This document shows positions 9,310-18,117 of a stretch of 64,000 bases of DNA, piece by piece. Position 1 is the stretch's first letter. Each line of letters begins with the position of its first letter. A program made the position numbers and the translations under genes. The notes beneath the pieces were generated by a model. It was not told where the DNA came from, did no database searches, and saw nothing but the letters and a program-made list of their open reading frames with translations. Source of the stretch: Pseudoalteromonas gelatinilytica (GTDB taxonomy: Bacteria > Pseudomonadota > Gammaproteobacteria > Enterobacterales > Alteromonadaceae); NCBI RefSeq assembly GCF_001641615.1, contig NZ_LRRU01000018.1:310001-374000 (forward strand), in the 5' to 3' direction.

Positions 9310-10242
9310 ATGAAGAAGTTAATTATTGCAGCGGTTGTTGCTGCGGCTGTCGGTGGCGTGGCTTACGCAAATTACGCAGCGACACAGGAAGTGAAAAAGG
9401 TGGTTGATAAGCAAATTAGTGCGTTATCAATTCAAAGCGGTGTAGATATTAAATACAGTGATATCTCAGCAAGTATTTTTGATAGCAGCATGCAGTTATC
9501 TGATATCACTGTTTCAAATAGTTTAAGTAATGAGCCAGTTGCAACTATCGACAGCATTGATGTGTCAGGTTATGAAGTTGATGCGATACCACCGCACACA
9601 GGCTTTGTGATGACTAACTTTCGTTTTAGCGATGAGTTCTTAGCGCAGCTACCAGAAAACTCAAATAACAAGTTAGCATCAACAAGCTATAACGTAAATT
9701 CATCACTTGATTACAATAAAGACTCAGGCGACAGTGACTTTGCACTTAAAGTGACTGCGAATGAGGTGGCTGATGTGAATTTCAATCTTGGTTTAGCTAA
9801 AACCACAGCGTTAATGGAAGCATCACTTGCTGCGAGTCAAATGCAAAATGAAGCAGCGGATGGCCAGCTAACCTTAGAGCAGCAATTACAACAGCAATCA
9901 AAGATGATGGCAGCACTCACTCAGTTAGAGCCGCGCCGTATTAATCTGTCGATAGCTGATGAAGGTGAGCTTAAAGCCGTGGTCGATAGCTTCTTAACTT
10001 CGCAAGGTATGACGCATGAGCAATTTAAGCAAGTGGTAGCTATGCAATTACAGCAAGTTCCTGTGAGTGAAGAACTTGCGGCAGCGATCACTAATTTTGT
10101 GAATGGCTTATCGTCTTTCTCTGTGTCGGCAAAATTACCTGAAGGTAAAGGCATGATGGAGATTAATCAGCAAATTCAAATGCTGATGGGTCAACCAGAA
10201 GAGCTTGCGAAATTTATCAACCTGCAAGCAAGCGGCGCATAA
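9310..10242 (+). CDS. Membrane-anchored protein of unknown function (DUF945/AsmA-like)
   Basis: A 310-residue protein with one N-terminal hydrophobic segment (residues about 3-22, KKLIIAAVVAAAVGGVAYA) and the rest predicted extracytoplasmic. The pattern IKYSDISASIFDSSMQLSDITV resembles the repeating beta-strand style of DUF945 or AsmA-type proteins. The second half is rich in Gln and helical (QLTLEQQLQQQSKMM). It has a good Shine-Dalgarno (AAAGGAAATAAA) and follows radA by 50 bp. I do not recognise a specific function. The family comparison is weak and based on layout only. Confidence 0.7.
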   Translation: MKKLIIAAVVAAAVGGVAYANYAATQEVKKVVDKQISALSIQSGVDIKYSDISASIFDSSMQLSDITVSNSLSNEPVATIDSIDVSGYEVDAIPPHTGFVMTNFRFSDEFLAQLPENSNNKLASTSYNVNSSLDYNKDSGDSDFALKVTANEVADVNFNLGLAKTTALMEASLAASQMQNEAADGQLTLEQQLQQQSKMMAALTQLEPRRINLSIADEGELKAVVDSFLTSQGMTHEQFKQVVAMQLQQVPVSEELAAAITNFVNGLSSFSVSAKLPEGKGMMEINQQIQMLMGQPEELAKFINLQASGA

Positions 10243-10266
10243 TCTCAAGCCCCTCTGTAAATCTAG

Positions 10267-10314
10267 CCTTAAAGTGATGGGTGATTGAGCTTACTCACTT
10301 TAAGGTTGTTTTTT
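10267..10314 (+). terminator. Terminator overlapping the end of the convergent BON gene
   Basis: CCTTAAAGTGA at 10267-10277 pairs with TCACTTTAAGG at 10295-10305, and the hairpin is followed by TTGTTTTTT. It would end transcription from 9310-10242, yet its stem lies within the last codons of the opposing BON-domain gene. Confidence 0.75.
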
Positions 10315-10607
10315 ATCTGCATCACACCTTGGCTATGCTCTAAAAATTTTTGTGCTAAAGCTCTTTGAAAGCCTGTTTCTGCAATGCCTTTTAGTTCAAC
10401 AGTATCACCATCAACAATCACTTGTAGGTTTTCAATTCGAAAATTAGGATTGCTTGTTAATTTCTGCAGTGCCATTTGTTGTAAGCGCGGTTGAGCCGAT
10501 GTACTAGTCGTTAGCACGCTAGTATTGGCGCTTACGTTCGTTGCGCATGCAAGTAAAAAAATACAGCTTAATGATGTAAGTACTACGGTTAATTTGAAGC
10601 GGCTCAT
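10269..10607 (-). CDS. Small BON-domain lipoprotein
   Basis: A 112-residue protein with a signal sequence ending in a lipobox (FLLAC, then ATNVSA), so it is probably lipid-anchored in the periplasm. The C-terminal half (residues about 50-110) has the BON pattern: IENLQVIVDGDTVELKGIAE, then an alpha-helical QRALAQKFLEHSQGV and NNLKV. BON domains in OsmY and related proteins are thought to bind phospholipid or stabilise envelopes. Only one BON copy is present. The role is inferred from family alone. Confidence 0.75.
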   Translation of the reverse strand: MSRFKLTVVLTSLSCIFLLACATNVSANTSVLTTSTSAQPRLQQMALQKLTSNPNFRIENLQVIVDGDTVELKGIAETGFQRALAQKFLEHSQGVMQIKNNLKVSKLNHPSL

Positions 10608-10775
10608 ACAATTCCCTCGTTAATGTAGTCTGCTGTGAACTATTGCTGAACCAGTTACAATTATTATTCCAATGTTTAACTTGTTGATTTTAATGGGTTT
10701 TATTTGCATTGATGGGGTGAGGGGGAATAAAGTGTGAACTAATTACACACTCATTAGGTAAAAAGGGTAGGGTAC

Positions 10776-10806
10776 AAAAATGCCGAGGCAAGCTCGGCAT
10801 TTTTTC
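10776..10806. terminator. Bidirectional terminator after srmB
   Basis: TGCCGAG pairs with CTCGGCA (10781-10799) around a 5-base loop, with an A-run before and a T-run after, so it can work on either strand. It lies 17 bp beyond the srmB stop. Confidence 0.85.
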
Positions 10807-10822
10807 AGTAAGGGTAATAAAG

Positions 10823-12055
10823 CTACTTTTTCTTCTTCGCTTTAGCTTTGGCTTTTTTCTTAGCCTTCATTTTTACTGGATCTTTTTTCTTTTTAGAGGG
10901 AATTTTTGCTTCTTTGTGCTGTGGCTCAAAGCCTTTAATCACTCGGCGTTTAAGCTTTTGCTCTATGTAGCGCTCAACCTTGCCTAAAATTGCCACGTCG
11001 TGTGCTTCAACAAATGAAATCGCAATACCTTTTTTACCAGCGCGGCCAGTACGGCCAATACGGTGTACGTAAACGTCTGCGGTACGAGGCATATCAAAGT
11101 TGATAACATGGCTGATATCAGCAACATCAATACCACGTGCAGCCACATCCGTTGCAACTAAGATATTATTGCGACCTGAGTGAAAATTTTCCATCGCTTT
11201 CATGCGTTTATCTTGTGGCATTTCACCGCGTAACCAAGCAACACGAAGGCCTTCGTTGTTTAATTCACCAATTAATGTTTCTAAGCGCTCACGAGTTTTA
11301 ACAAACACAATCGCTTTATGAATGTCGTCACCATTTAACGTTTCAACCAACATTTTAAGTTTGTGGTCGTAGTCATCCGCAAGGTGAACCCATTGGTGGA
11401 TTTTGCCTTTCTCTTTACGTGAAGATTCGGCTTCAAGGAGTGCCGGATCGTTTAAGATACGCTCCGCAAATAACTCTACGCTGTCACCTTCAAGGGTGGC
11501 TGAGAATAAGAAACATTGGCGACGGTTACGTGCTTCATCACAAATACGAAGCATTTCTTTACGAAAACCCATGTCTAACATGCGGTCAGCTTCATCAAGA
11601 ATAAGCACCTCAACATTTTCAGCATGGAAGTTCTCTGTTTCAAGGTACTCCATTAAACGCCCTGGTGTGGCAATGAGAATGTCGTTATTGCTTTCGAATA
11701 TTTCTCTGTGTGTCCCGTAGTTTATACCACCTGTCACAACCCCAATTTTAAGATGAGTTTGTGCTGCAAGTAATTCGCATTGCTCATGAATTTGATAAGC
11801 AAGTTCACGGGTTGGCGTCATGATCAATACGCGCGCAAAGCCAGGATCGCGACGTGGGAAATCAAGCAAGTATTGAATTGCAGGGATCAAAAACGCGGCT
11901 GTTTTACCCGTACCAGTAGGGGCAGATGCCAAAATATCACGACCTTGAAGAGCTTCAGGGATCGCTTGTTGTTGAATACTGGTTGGCGTATCAAAACCCA
12001 TTTTATTAATGGCATTTAACAGCTTGTTATCGATATCAAATTCAGAAAATTGCAT
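10823..12055 (-). CDS. srmB: DEAD-box RNA helicase SrmB
   Basis: ATP-dependent RNA helicase that assists assembly of the 50S ribosomal subunit. The core motifs run in order: a Q-motif region (TPTSIQQQAIP), Walker A APTGTGKT, PTRELA, LDEAD, SAT, and HRIGRTGR. The C-terminal tail is very rich in lysine (KKKKDPVKMKAKKKAKAK), as is usual for RNA-binding tails. The choice of SrmB over other DEAD proteins rests on the 410-residue length and on the divergent trmN, as in E. coli srmB-yfiC. Confidence 0.93.
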   Translation of the reverse strand: MQFSEFDIDNKLLNAINKMGFDTPTSIQQQAIPEALQGRDILASAPTGTGKTAAFLIPAIQYLLDFPRRDPGFARVLIMTPTRELAYQIHEQCELLAAQTHLKIGVVTGGINYGTHREIFESNNDILIATPGRLMEYLETENFHAENVEVLILDEADRMLDMGFRKEMLRICDEARNRRQCFLFSATLEGDSVELFAERILNDPALLEAESSRKEKGKIHQWVHLADDYDHKLKMLVETLNGDDIHKAIVFVKTRERLETLIGELNNEGLRVAWLRGEMPQDKRMKAMENFHSGRNNILVATDVAARGIDVADISHVINFDMPRTADVYVHRIGRTGRAGKKGIAISFVEAHDVAILGKVERYIEQKLKRRVIKGFEPQHKEAKIPSKKKKDPVKMKAKKKAKAKAKKKK

Positions 12056-12131
12056 AGAGTGACATAAATAGAGGACAATTGAGCCTAATTATACGCGTTA
12101 ACGCGGCTGTGGTGAATGAAAAGGTGAAAAA

Positions 12132-12830
12132 ATGTCAGGCTTTGTGTTTAAACAATTTACGGTAACGCAAACACGCACGGCGATGAAAGTGTCGACCGAT
12201 GGTATTTTGTTAGGTGCATGGGCTGATATAAATAAAGCTAAGCGCATTTTAGATATAGGCACAGGCACTGGATTACTGGCGCTTATGGCAAAACAAAGAG
12301 TGTCTGATGCAAGTGTGAGTGCCATTGAAATAGACACGGGTGCCTGCAGTGATGCCCGAGATAACTTTGCCGCTAGCCCTTGGCCAGAAATAAACCTTTT
12401 CGAAGGATCAGTACAGTCGTTTAGCGCAGCAGAGCCTTTTGATGCGATCATCACCAATCCACCGTATTTTAATGGGAGCCTAAAAGGTGAAAATGATGCT
12501 CGAAATACTGCCCGTCATACTGACGGCCTTAGCTTCAGCGAATTGATAGAAGCGTGTACTAGGATTAGCCACGGCAAAACGCTTTTGAATGTGATTTTGC
12601 CTTGCGTAGAGGCAAAACAATTCATTGCGGTAGCTGAGCAGGCAGGCTGGTACTTAAATCGCCATTGCTTGGTACGTACAACCGAGAAAAAACAACCAAG
12701 TCGCAGCTTGTTGCTACTCAGCCAAAACAACGGCGAATGTGATACATCATCGTTAACCATACATGCAGCTGATGGCAGCTATAGCCAAGATTATAAAGAG
12801 CTATGTAAAGCTTTTTACCTAAACATGTAA
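12132..12830 (+). CDS. trmN: tRNA1(Val) (adenine37-N6)-methyltransferase
   Basis: SAM-dependent methyltransferase that forms m6A37 in tRNA-Val, known as TrmN6/YfiC in E. coli. The SAM-binding glycine loop is LDIGTGTGLLALM near residue 37. The catalytic N6-adenine signature is NPPYF at about residue 110. The start follows AAGGTGAAAAA. It is divergent from srmB with a 76-bp shared promoter region. The 232 residues fit the family (245 in E. coli). Confidence 0.93.
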   Translation: MSGFVFKQFTVTQTRTAMKVSTDGILLGAWADINKAKRILDIGTGTGLLALMAKQRVSDASVSAIEIDTGACSDARDNFAASPWPEINLFEGSVQSFSAAEPFDAIITNPPYFNGSLKGENDARNTARHTDGLSFSELIEACTRISHGKTLLNVILPCVEAKQFIAVAEQAGWYLNRHCLVRTTEKKQPSRSLLLLSQNNGECDTSSLTIHAADGSYSQDYKELCKAFYLNM

Positions 12831-13268
12831 TTATATCTGTGATTTTTGTATGGAAGGTGGTTGTAATTGCATGACTTCATCAAGCTGAATTTGCTGAACA
12901 TATTCAAGCTCTAATAGGGCGTCTAACACGGCTTTACTGTGCGACTTTTCTATTTCGGCGCTGCAAAAATCAATAATGCTAAAGCGGCGTTTGATTAGCA
13001 GACCTTTGATGTCAGGTAAAGGCTCTGTGGTTTCAATTAGTACGCGGGTTGTTGGGCAAGGGTCGGCATAGCCTGAGCGTAATAACTTTTTTAAATTAAA
13101 CAAGTTATCATCAAGCCGACCTAGTTCAATGGCGGCTTTAGCGCTATCAGGAATAAATAATGGCTCAGCAAAGCGATTTATTTTTATTTCGCCAATGGCG
13201 TTTATTGTGGCAACCTGATTACTGTCGTAACTGACAATATCACCGGTAATTAATGTGAATTGACTCAT
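12831..13268 (-). CDS. Hypothetical protein, about 145 residues
   Basis: I do not recognise this protein. It begins MSQFTLITGDIVSYDSNQ and reads as a soluble cytoplasmic protein with no signal or membrane segment. An upstream TTG at 13283 is possible, but its codons overlap the Shine-Dalgarno GCGAGGG, which is correctly spaced for the ATG at 13268, so the ATG is preferred. The N-terminal half is beta-rich and the C-terminal half helical. Its stop codon directly abuts that of trmN on the other strand. Confidence 0.75.
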   Translation of the reverse strand: MSQFTLITGDIVSYDSNQVATINAIGEIKINRFAEPLFIPDSAKAAIELGRLDDNLFNLKKLLRSGYADPCPTTRVLIETTEPLPDIKGLLIKRRFSIIDFCSAEIEKSHSKAVLDALLELEYVQQIQLDEVMQLQPPSIQKSQI

Positions 13269-13372
13269 TGTGTTCCCTCGCAATGTGTTGTCTTTGTATG
13301 ATCATAACAAAATGGTGTGATTAACCAAGCCCTGTTATAGTGCCAATGTCTTAAATTTTATACGAGTTTTTT

Positions 13373-13801
13373 ATGTTACGTTTATCAATTGCTTTATCTG
13401 CCTTATTATTTTCTCAATTGAGCTTTGCCGCAATGACGCCTGTGGGTCTTTGGAAAACCATTGACGAAGAAACCAATGAAGCGAAATCTTTAGTACGTAT
13501 TAGTGAGCAAAATGGTGTATTGGTTGGCAGTGTTGAAAAAATCCTTAACCCAGCTAAACAAGATGCAATCTGCGAAAAGTGTAAAGGTGATAAGAAAAAT
13601 CAGCCTATTTTAGGGTTACAAATTATTGAAGGTGCTAAAGATGCTGGTGATGGTAGCTGGCAAGAGGGTGAAATTTTGGACCCAAACAATGGTAAAACCT
13701 ATACCCTTAAACTAACACCACAAGAACAAGGCAAGGTGTTAGAAGTGCGCGGTTATATTGCGTTTTTCTATCGTAATCAATATTGGCAACGCGTTGAATA
13801 A
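13373..13801 (+). CDS. DUF2147 family secreted protein
   Basis: A 142-residue protein with a cleavable signal peptide (about 19 residues, ending LSFAA) and one DUF2147 domain. The domain is recognised by VGLWKTIDEETNEAKSLVRI, a paired-Cys segment CEKCKGD, ILDPNNGKTY and the C-terminal EVRGYIAFFYRNQYWQR. The family is periplasmic and beta-rich, and its function is not established. A strong terminator follows immediately. Confidence 0.85.
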   Translation: MLRLSIALSALLFSQLSFAAMTPVGLWKTIDEETNEAKSLVRISEQNGVLVGSVEKILNPAKQDAICEKCKGDKKNQPILGLQIIEGAKDAGDGSWQEGEILDPNNGKTYTLKLTPQEQGKVLEVRGYIAFFYRNQYWQRVE

Positions 13802-13806
13802 TCATT

Positions 13807-13836
13807 AAAAAAGCCAAGCAATGCTTGGCTTTTTTA
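13807..13836. terminator. Bidirectional terminator
   Basis: AAAAAAGCCAAGCA is followed directly by its complement TGCTTGGCTTTTTT, a perfect stem with A-run and T-run. It serves the DUF2147 gene on the plus strand and fldB on the minus strand. Confidence 0.92.
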
Positions 13837-13844
13837 TTCATGAT

Positions 13845-14366
13845 TTACAAACTTTCGCTGTACTCAGTCATGACCTGTTCAACCCAGCTTGCAATACGCT
13901 CATCGCTGAGCTCGTATTGGCTGTCTTCATCAAGGGCTAGGCCTACAAATTGTTTGCCATCTTCGCTGAGTGCTTTTGAAGCCTCAAATTCATAGCTTGC
14001 ATCGTTAGGCCATTTACCAAGCAAGGTAATGCTTTGATCACAAATTTCATCGTGTAACATGCCAAGTGCATCTTGGAACCACTGACCATAACCTTGTTGA
14101 TCGCCCATACCAAACAGAGCCACGGTTTTGCCGTTTAGGTTAACATCTTTAATGTCGTCCCAAATTGATTCCCAATCTTCTTGCAACTCACCAAAATCCC
14201 AAGTTGAAATGCCGAAGATAACGAAATCAAATTGCTCTGCATTTTTTAATGGTTCATCTTTGATATTGTGAAGGCTCACGATGTCGTGACCAATAATATC
14301 GCGAATTTTCTCGGCTGCTATTTCTGTGTAGCAGGTTGTAGAACCATAAAATAAACCAATCTGCAT
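13845..14366 (-). CDS. fldB: Flavodoxin FldB
   Basis: Small FMN electron carrier of 173 residues. The phosphate-binding loop is [10 protein letters not shown], directly after the start MQIGL, and the flavin-binding region includes [15 protein letters not shown] and [13 protein letters not shown], as in long-chain flavodoxins. An upstream extension of 46 codons is open but has no flavodoxin similarity, so the ATG at 14366 is chosen. Its position divergent from xerD-dsbC-recJ-prfB-lysS matches the E. coli fldB locus. Confidence 0.93.
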   Translation of the reverse strand: MQIGLFYGSTTCYTEIAAEKIRDIIGHDIVSLHNIKDEPLKNAEQFDFVIFGISTWDFGELQEDWESIWDDIKDVNLNGKTVALFGMGDQQGYGQWFQDALGMLHDEICDQSITLLGKWPNDASYEFEASKALSEDGKQFVGLALDEDSQYELSDERIASWVEQVMTEYSESL

Positions 14367-14458
14367 CGTATTTATCACTGTGTATTTGCCTGATATGATA
14401 GGCGTAAGTTTACCGTAAGGTATAATCAATTGATACCTTGATAAGGATGAGAGTACGC

Positions 14459-15382
14459 GTGGCTGATAATAATTCACAAGCCCAAAAAGGTGTAATGACA
14501 CCAAATAACGCCGAACATTTAGAGTTATTTTTAGATACGCTGTATCTTGAGCAAGGAGTTAGCGAAAATACACTAGCCGCTTATCGCAGTGACCTTGAAA
14601 AGTTTTGCCAATTTTTAAAAGATAAAGACCTACTGGCTGTCCGCTCAGATGATATTGAAGCGTATTTAGCATACCGTGTTGATTTAGGACTGAAGTCGCG
14701 CAGCACAGCGCGTAGCATCAGCGCGCTGAAGCGTTTTTATCAGTATTTTGTGCGCGAAAAAGCCATTGCCGATTCGCCGATGGTCAATATTGCTCAGCCA
14801 AAAGCTGGGCAGTCATTACCAAAAACACTGTCAGAAGCAGAAGTAGAAGCACTGCTTGCAGCCCCAGATATAGAAGATGCAATGGGGCTTCGTGATAAAG
14901 CCATGCTGGAGCTGTTATATGCCACAGGGCTTCGTGTCACTGAGCTGGTGGGACTTAGAATGGAGCAAATTAATTTGCGTCAAGCGGTGGTTTTTGTAAA
15001 AGGTAAGGGTAATAAAGAGCGCTTAGTTCCCCTAGGTGAAGAAGCGATGTACTGGCTTGAGCAGTTTTTAAAAGTGGGCCGTTCGCAAATGATTAAACAT
15101 GCCACTGACTTTGTGTTCCCATCTAAGCGCGGGATTGGCATGACACGACAAACTTTTTGGCATCGCATCAAACACTATGCTATTTTGGCATCAGTTGAAT
15201 CGCCGTTATCACCGCATACGCTCAGACACGCGTTTGCAACGCATTTGCTTAATCATGGGGCGGACCTTAGAGTCGTGCAAATGATGTTAGGTCACAGTGA
15301 CTTATCAACAACACAAATTTATACCCATGTAGCGAATGAAAGATTGAAGTCGGTACACGAGCAACATCATCCACGTGCTTAG
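14459..15382 (+). CDS. xerD: Site-specific tyrosine recombinase XerD
   Basis: Tyrosine recombinase that with XerC resolves chromosome dimers at dif under FtsK control. The N-terminal SAM-like DNA-binding domain is followed by catalytic residues in ATGLRVTEL (Arg), KGKGNKER (Lys), HTLRHAF (His/Arg), LGHSDLST (His) and QIYTH (Tyr nucleophile). The GTG at 14459 is preferred because AAGGATGAG lies at normal distance; an ATG at 14447 sits inside that signal. First gene of a run with dsbC, recJ, prfB and lysS. Confidence 0.94.
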   Translation: MADNNSQAQKGVMTPNNAEHLELFLDTLYLEQGVSENTLAAYRSDLEKFCQFLKDKDLLAVRSDDIEAYLAYRVDLGLKSRSTARSISALKRFYQYFVREKAIADSPMVNIAQPKAGQSLPKTLSEAEVEALLAAPDIEDAMGLRDKAMLELLYATGLRVTELVGLRMEQINLRQAVVFVKGKGNKERLVPLGEEAMYWLEQFLKVGRSQMIKHATDFVFPSKRGIGMTRQTFWHRIKHYAILASVESPLSPHTLRHAFATHLLNHGADLRVVQMMLGHSDLSTTQIYTHVANERLKSVHEQHHPRA

Positions 15383-15441
15383 TGCAAGATTTTTAAAGAT
15401 GTACCGGTCTATATAAAAAATGATCAGGATATAGGATATTT

Positions 15442-16176
15442 ATGAAAAAGTTAGTTTTAGCCACAGCACTACTAGGCACAAGCTTAAATGTGTTTGCCAA
15501 TGGCGTATCAACAACAGACGCTGCTGATGCCCCGATTATTGCTAAGTTTGCTGAATTAGGCGTAACCGTTAAGCAAATCAATCCAAGCCCAGTGGCAGGC
15601 CTTAAAGAACTAATTACTGACAAAGGCGTGCTGTATGCAAGCCCTGACGGTCAATTTCTAATGCAAGGAACACTGATTGACCTTAATAACCGAGTCAATC
15701 TAACAGAACATGCACTGAGCGATGTACGTAAAGAAGGCATTGCTGAGTACGAAGATTCGATGATCGTTTATAAAGCGAAAAACGAAAAGCATTCAATCAC
15801 GGTATTTACCGATATCAGCTGTGGTTACTGCCGTAAGTTACACCGTGAACTTGATGATTTCTTAGAAGCGGGTATCACCGTTAAATACCTTGCTTTTCCA
15901 CGTGGTGGTTTACGTGGTAAAGGTTACCAAGATTTAATGAATGTATGGTGTGCTAAAGACCCTGCTGAAGCATTAACAGAAGCAAAAGCGGGTGCAGAAG
16001 TCGCTGCAGTGCCTGGTTGTAACGCACCAATTGCAGAGCACTATCAACTAGGTCAAAGCTTTGGTATGTCGGGTACTCCAGCAATTATTTTAGAAGATGG
16101 CACCATGATCCCAGGTTATCAATCAGCTGCGCAAATTAGCCAAGCGCTTGATGCCTTACCAAAAACATCTTCATAA
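15442..16176 (+). CDS. dsbC: Thiol:disulfide isomerase DsbC
   Basis: Periplasmic disulfide isomerase that reshuffles wrong disulfide bonds and is kept reduced by DsbD. A signal peptide ends near NVFANG. The N-terminal dimerisation region precedes a thioredoxin fold with active site C127-G-Y-C130. A cis-proline context (GMSGTPAIIL) follows. The 244 residues are normal, and the position between xerD and recJ matches E. coli. A rho-independent terminator follows. Confidence 0.95.
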   Translation: MKKLVLATALLGTSLNVFANGVSTTDAADAPIIAKFAELGVTVKQINPSPVAGLKELITDKGVLYASPDGQFLMQGTLIDLNNRVNLTEHALSDVRKEGIAEYEDSMIVYKAKNEKHSITVFTDISCGYCRKLHRELDDFLEAGITVKYLAFPRGGLRGKGYQDLMNVWCAKDPAEALTEAKAGAEVAAVPGCNAPIAEHYQLGQSFGMSGTPAIILEDGTMIPGYQSAAQISQALDALPKTSS

Positions 16177-16189
16177 CTGATTTTTTAAC

Positions 16190-16219
16190 GAAAAGGCCTA
16201 TTTGTCGTAGGCCTTTTTT
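16190..16219 (+). terminator. Terminator between dsbC and recJ
   Basis: AAAAGGCCTA pairs with TAGGCCTTTT around a 7-base loop and ends in a T-run, 14 bp after the dsbC stop. recJ, starting at 16253, therefore needs read-through or its own promoter. Confidence 0.85.
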
Positions 16220-16252
16220 ATTTGTCTTAAGCTAAGAAGTACCGTTTCCGAC

Positions 16253-17974
16253 ATGGAAAAAATAATTCAAGCTCGTCCTCGTGTTGATGATTCGCATCTA
16301 CCACACCATTTACACCCTGTAATTAAGCAAATATATGCGACTCGTCAGGTGCAAAATGCCACCGAACTCGATAACAGTGCTGCCACATTACATGACTTTA
16401 AGTTGTTCAAAGATATCGACAAAGCTGTGGTGCTATTGCAACAAGCCCTCGCAGCTCAAAGTCGCGTGTTAATCGTCGGAGACTTTGATGCCGATGGCGC
16501 AACCAGCACAGCAACCTTAATGCAAGGTCTTGCTATGTTTGGCTTAAAGAATCTTGATTACTTGGTACCAGACAGATTCAGCCTAGGTTATGGCTTAAGT
16601 CCTGCGCTTGCTGAGCAAATAGTGACTATGCAACCTGAGCTGGTGATCACTGTTGATAACGGTATTTCATGTATTGATGGCATTGCCATTGTAAAGCAAG
16701 CGGGTATTAAGGTGCTGGTTACAGATCACCATTTGCAAGGTGAAGCCCTACCAGATGCCGATGCTATCGTGAATCCGAATCGCCATGATTGTCAGTTTCC
16801 ATCGAAGTCGATAGCTGGCGTTGGGGTTGCTTTTTATCTGCTCATTGCTTTACGTAGCCACTTACGTGAACAAGGGTATTTTCAGCATCAGCCAATGCCA
16901 AATTTGGCTGAGTTACTTGATATTGTAGCCCTTGGTACCGTGGCCGATGTGGTCGCGCTTGATGCCAATAACCGTACCTTAGTTCATCAAGGTTTAGCAC
17001 GTATTCGTAGTGGTAAAACACGCCCTGGTATTAGTGCTCTCATTGAAGTGGCAAATCGCAATGCAGCCCGTTTAAGTGCCAGTGACTTTGGCTTTTCATT
17101 GGCGCCACGCTTAAATGCAGCAGGGCGTTTAGATGATATGAGTTTAGGTATAGCCTGCTTGTTATCTAATGATATAAACCAAGCACGCCGAATTGCCGGT
17201 GAGCTCGACAGCCTCAATCATGAGCGCCGTGAAATAGAGCAGGGCATGCAAACGGAGGCACAAGCTGTGCTTGACCGTTTAGCATTTAAAACTGAGTCAG
17301 TACCTGATGCCATTTGTTTATATCAAGCTGATTGGCATCAAGGTGTCATTGGTATTTTGGCTGGCCGCTTAAAAGAAAAGTATCACCGTCCTACGATTAT
17401 TTTTGCCGCTGGCGATAATGGCGAAATCAAAGGCTCTTGCCGCTCTATTGAAGGGCTGCATATGCGAGACTTACTCGAGCGAGTAAATACACTCTATCCG
17501 CATTTGATCAGTAAATTTGGTGGTCATGCTATGGCGGCCGGACTGAGTATCAATGAGCAGTGTTTTACTGAATTTAAAACCGTGTTTGAGCAAATGGTGA
17601 CAGACACACTCACTGAAGAGCATAAGCAAAGTATTTTACTTACCGATGGTGAATTACCTAATGAGTGCTTTTCGATGGAATTTGCCAACTTACTAAAAAA
17701 TGCCGGCCCCTGGGGACAGCAATTTCCAGAACCAGTGTTCGAACATGTATTTGAAGTAATACAGCAGCGCATTGTTGGTGAAAAACACTTAAAACTGGTT
17801 TTAAAACATCAATCTGGACGGTTAGTTGATGGCATTGCCTTTGGTGTTGATGTGCGTGCATGGCCAGATACCGAAGTGCGTTATGTGAAAGCTGCTTATC
17901 AACTCGATATAAATGAATTCCGTGGTAAATTCTCGCTACAGTTGATTATTCGAGAGCTACAAAAAGCGACATAA
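16253..17974 (+). CDS. recJ: Single-stranded-DNA exonuclease RecJ
   Basis: 5'-3' ssDNA exonuclease of the DHH superfamily used in recombination and mismatch repair. Motif I is D77-F-D79-A-D81-G, motif III is VTDHHLQG (DHH near residue 158), and the DHHA1 region has GGHAMAAGLS. The 573 residues match E. coli RecJ (577). Its location between dsbC and prfB is conserved. Confidence 0.96.
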   Translation: MEKIIQARPRVDDSHLPHHLHPVIKQIYATRQVQNATELDNSAATLHDFKLFKDIDKAVVLLQQALAAQSRVLIVGDFDADGATSTATLMQGLAMFGLKNLDYLVPDRFSLGYGLSPALAEQIVTMQPELVITVDNGISCIDGIAIVKQAGIKVLVTDHHLQGEALPDADAIVNPNRHDCQFPSKSIAGVGVAFYLLIALRSHLREQGYFQHQPMPNLAELLDIVALGTVADVVALDANNRTLVHQGLARIRSGKTRPGISALIEVANRNAARLSASDFGFSLAPRLNAAGRLDDMSLGIACLLSNDINQARRIAGELDSLNHERREIEQGMQTEAQAVLDRLAFKTESVPDAICLYQADWHQGVIGILAGRLKEKYHRPTIIFAAGDNGEIKGSCRSIEGLHMRDLLERVNTLYPHLISKFGGHAMAAGLSINEQCFTEFKTVFEQMVTDTLTEEHKQSILLTDGELPNECFSMEFANLLKNAGPWGQQFPEPVFEHVFEVIQQRIVGEKHLKLVLKHQSGRLVDGIAFGVDVRAWPDTEVRYVKAAYQLDINEFRGKFSLQLIIRELQKAT

Positions 17975-18006
17975 AAATATCGTTATAATCGACATAAAAG
18001 GCTAAT

Positions 18007-18043
18007 AAAACGCTCGGTTTTTTGTTAAAATCGGGCGTTTTTA
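18007..18043 (+). terminator. Hairpin terminator between recJ and prfB
   Basis: ACGCTCG pairs with CGGGCGT (one G-T pair) across a 15-base loop, followed by five Ts. It is weaker than the neighbouring terminators because of its long loop. Confidence 0.6.
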
Positions 18044-18117
18044 ATATTTGTAGATAATTTACCGTATTTATTGTCGATATCGGTGCGCGGTAAATCAGCC
18101 ATTTTGGAGTAATGTAC

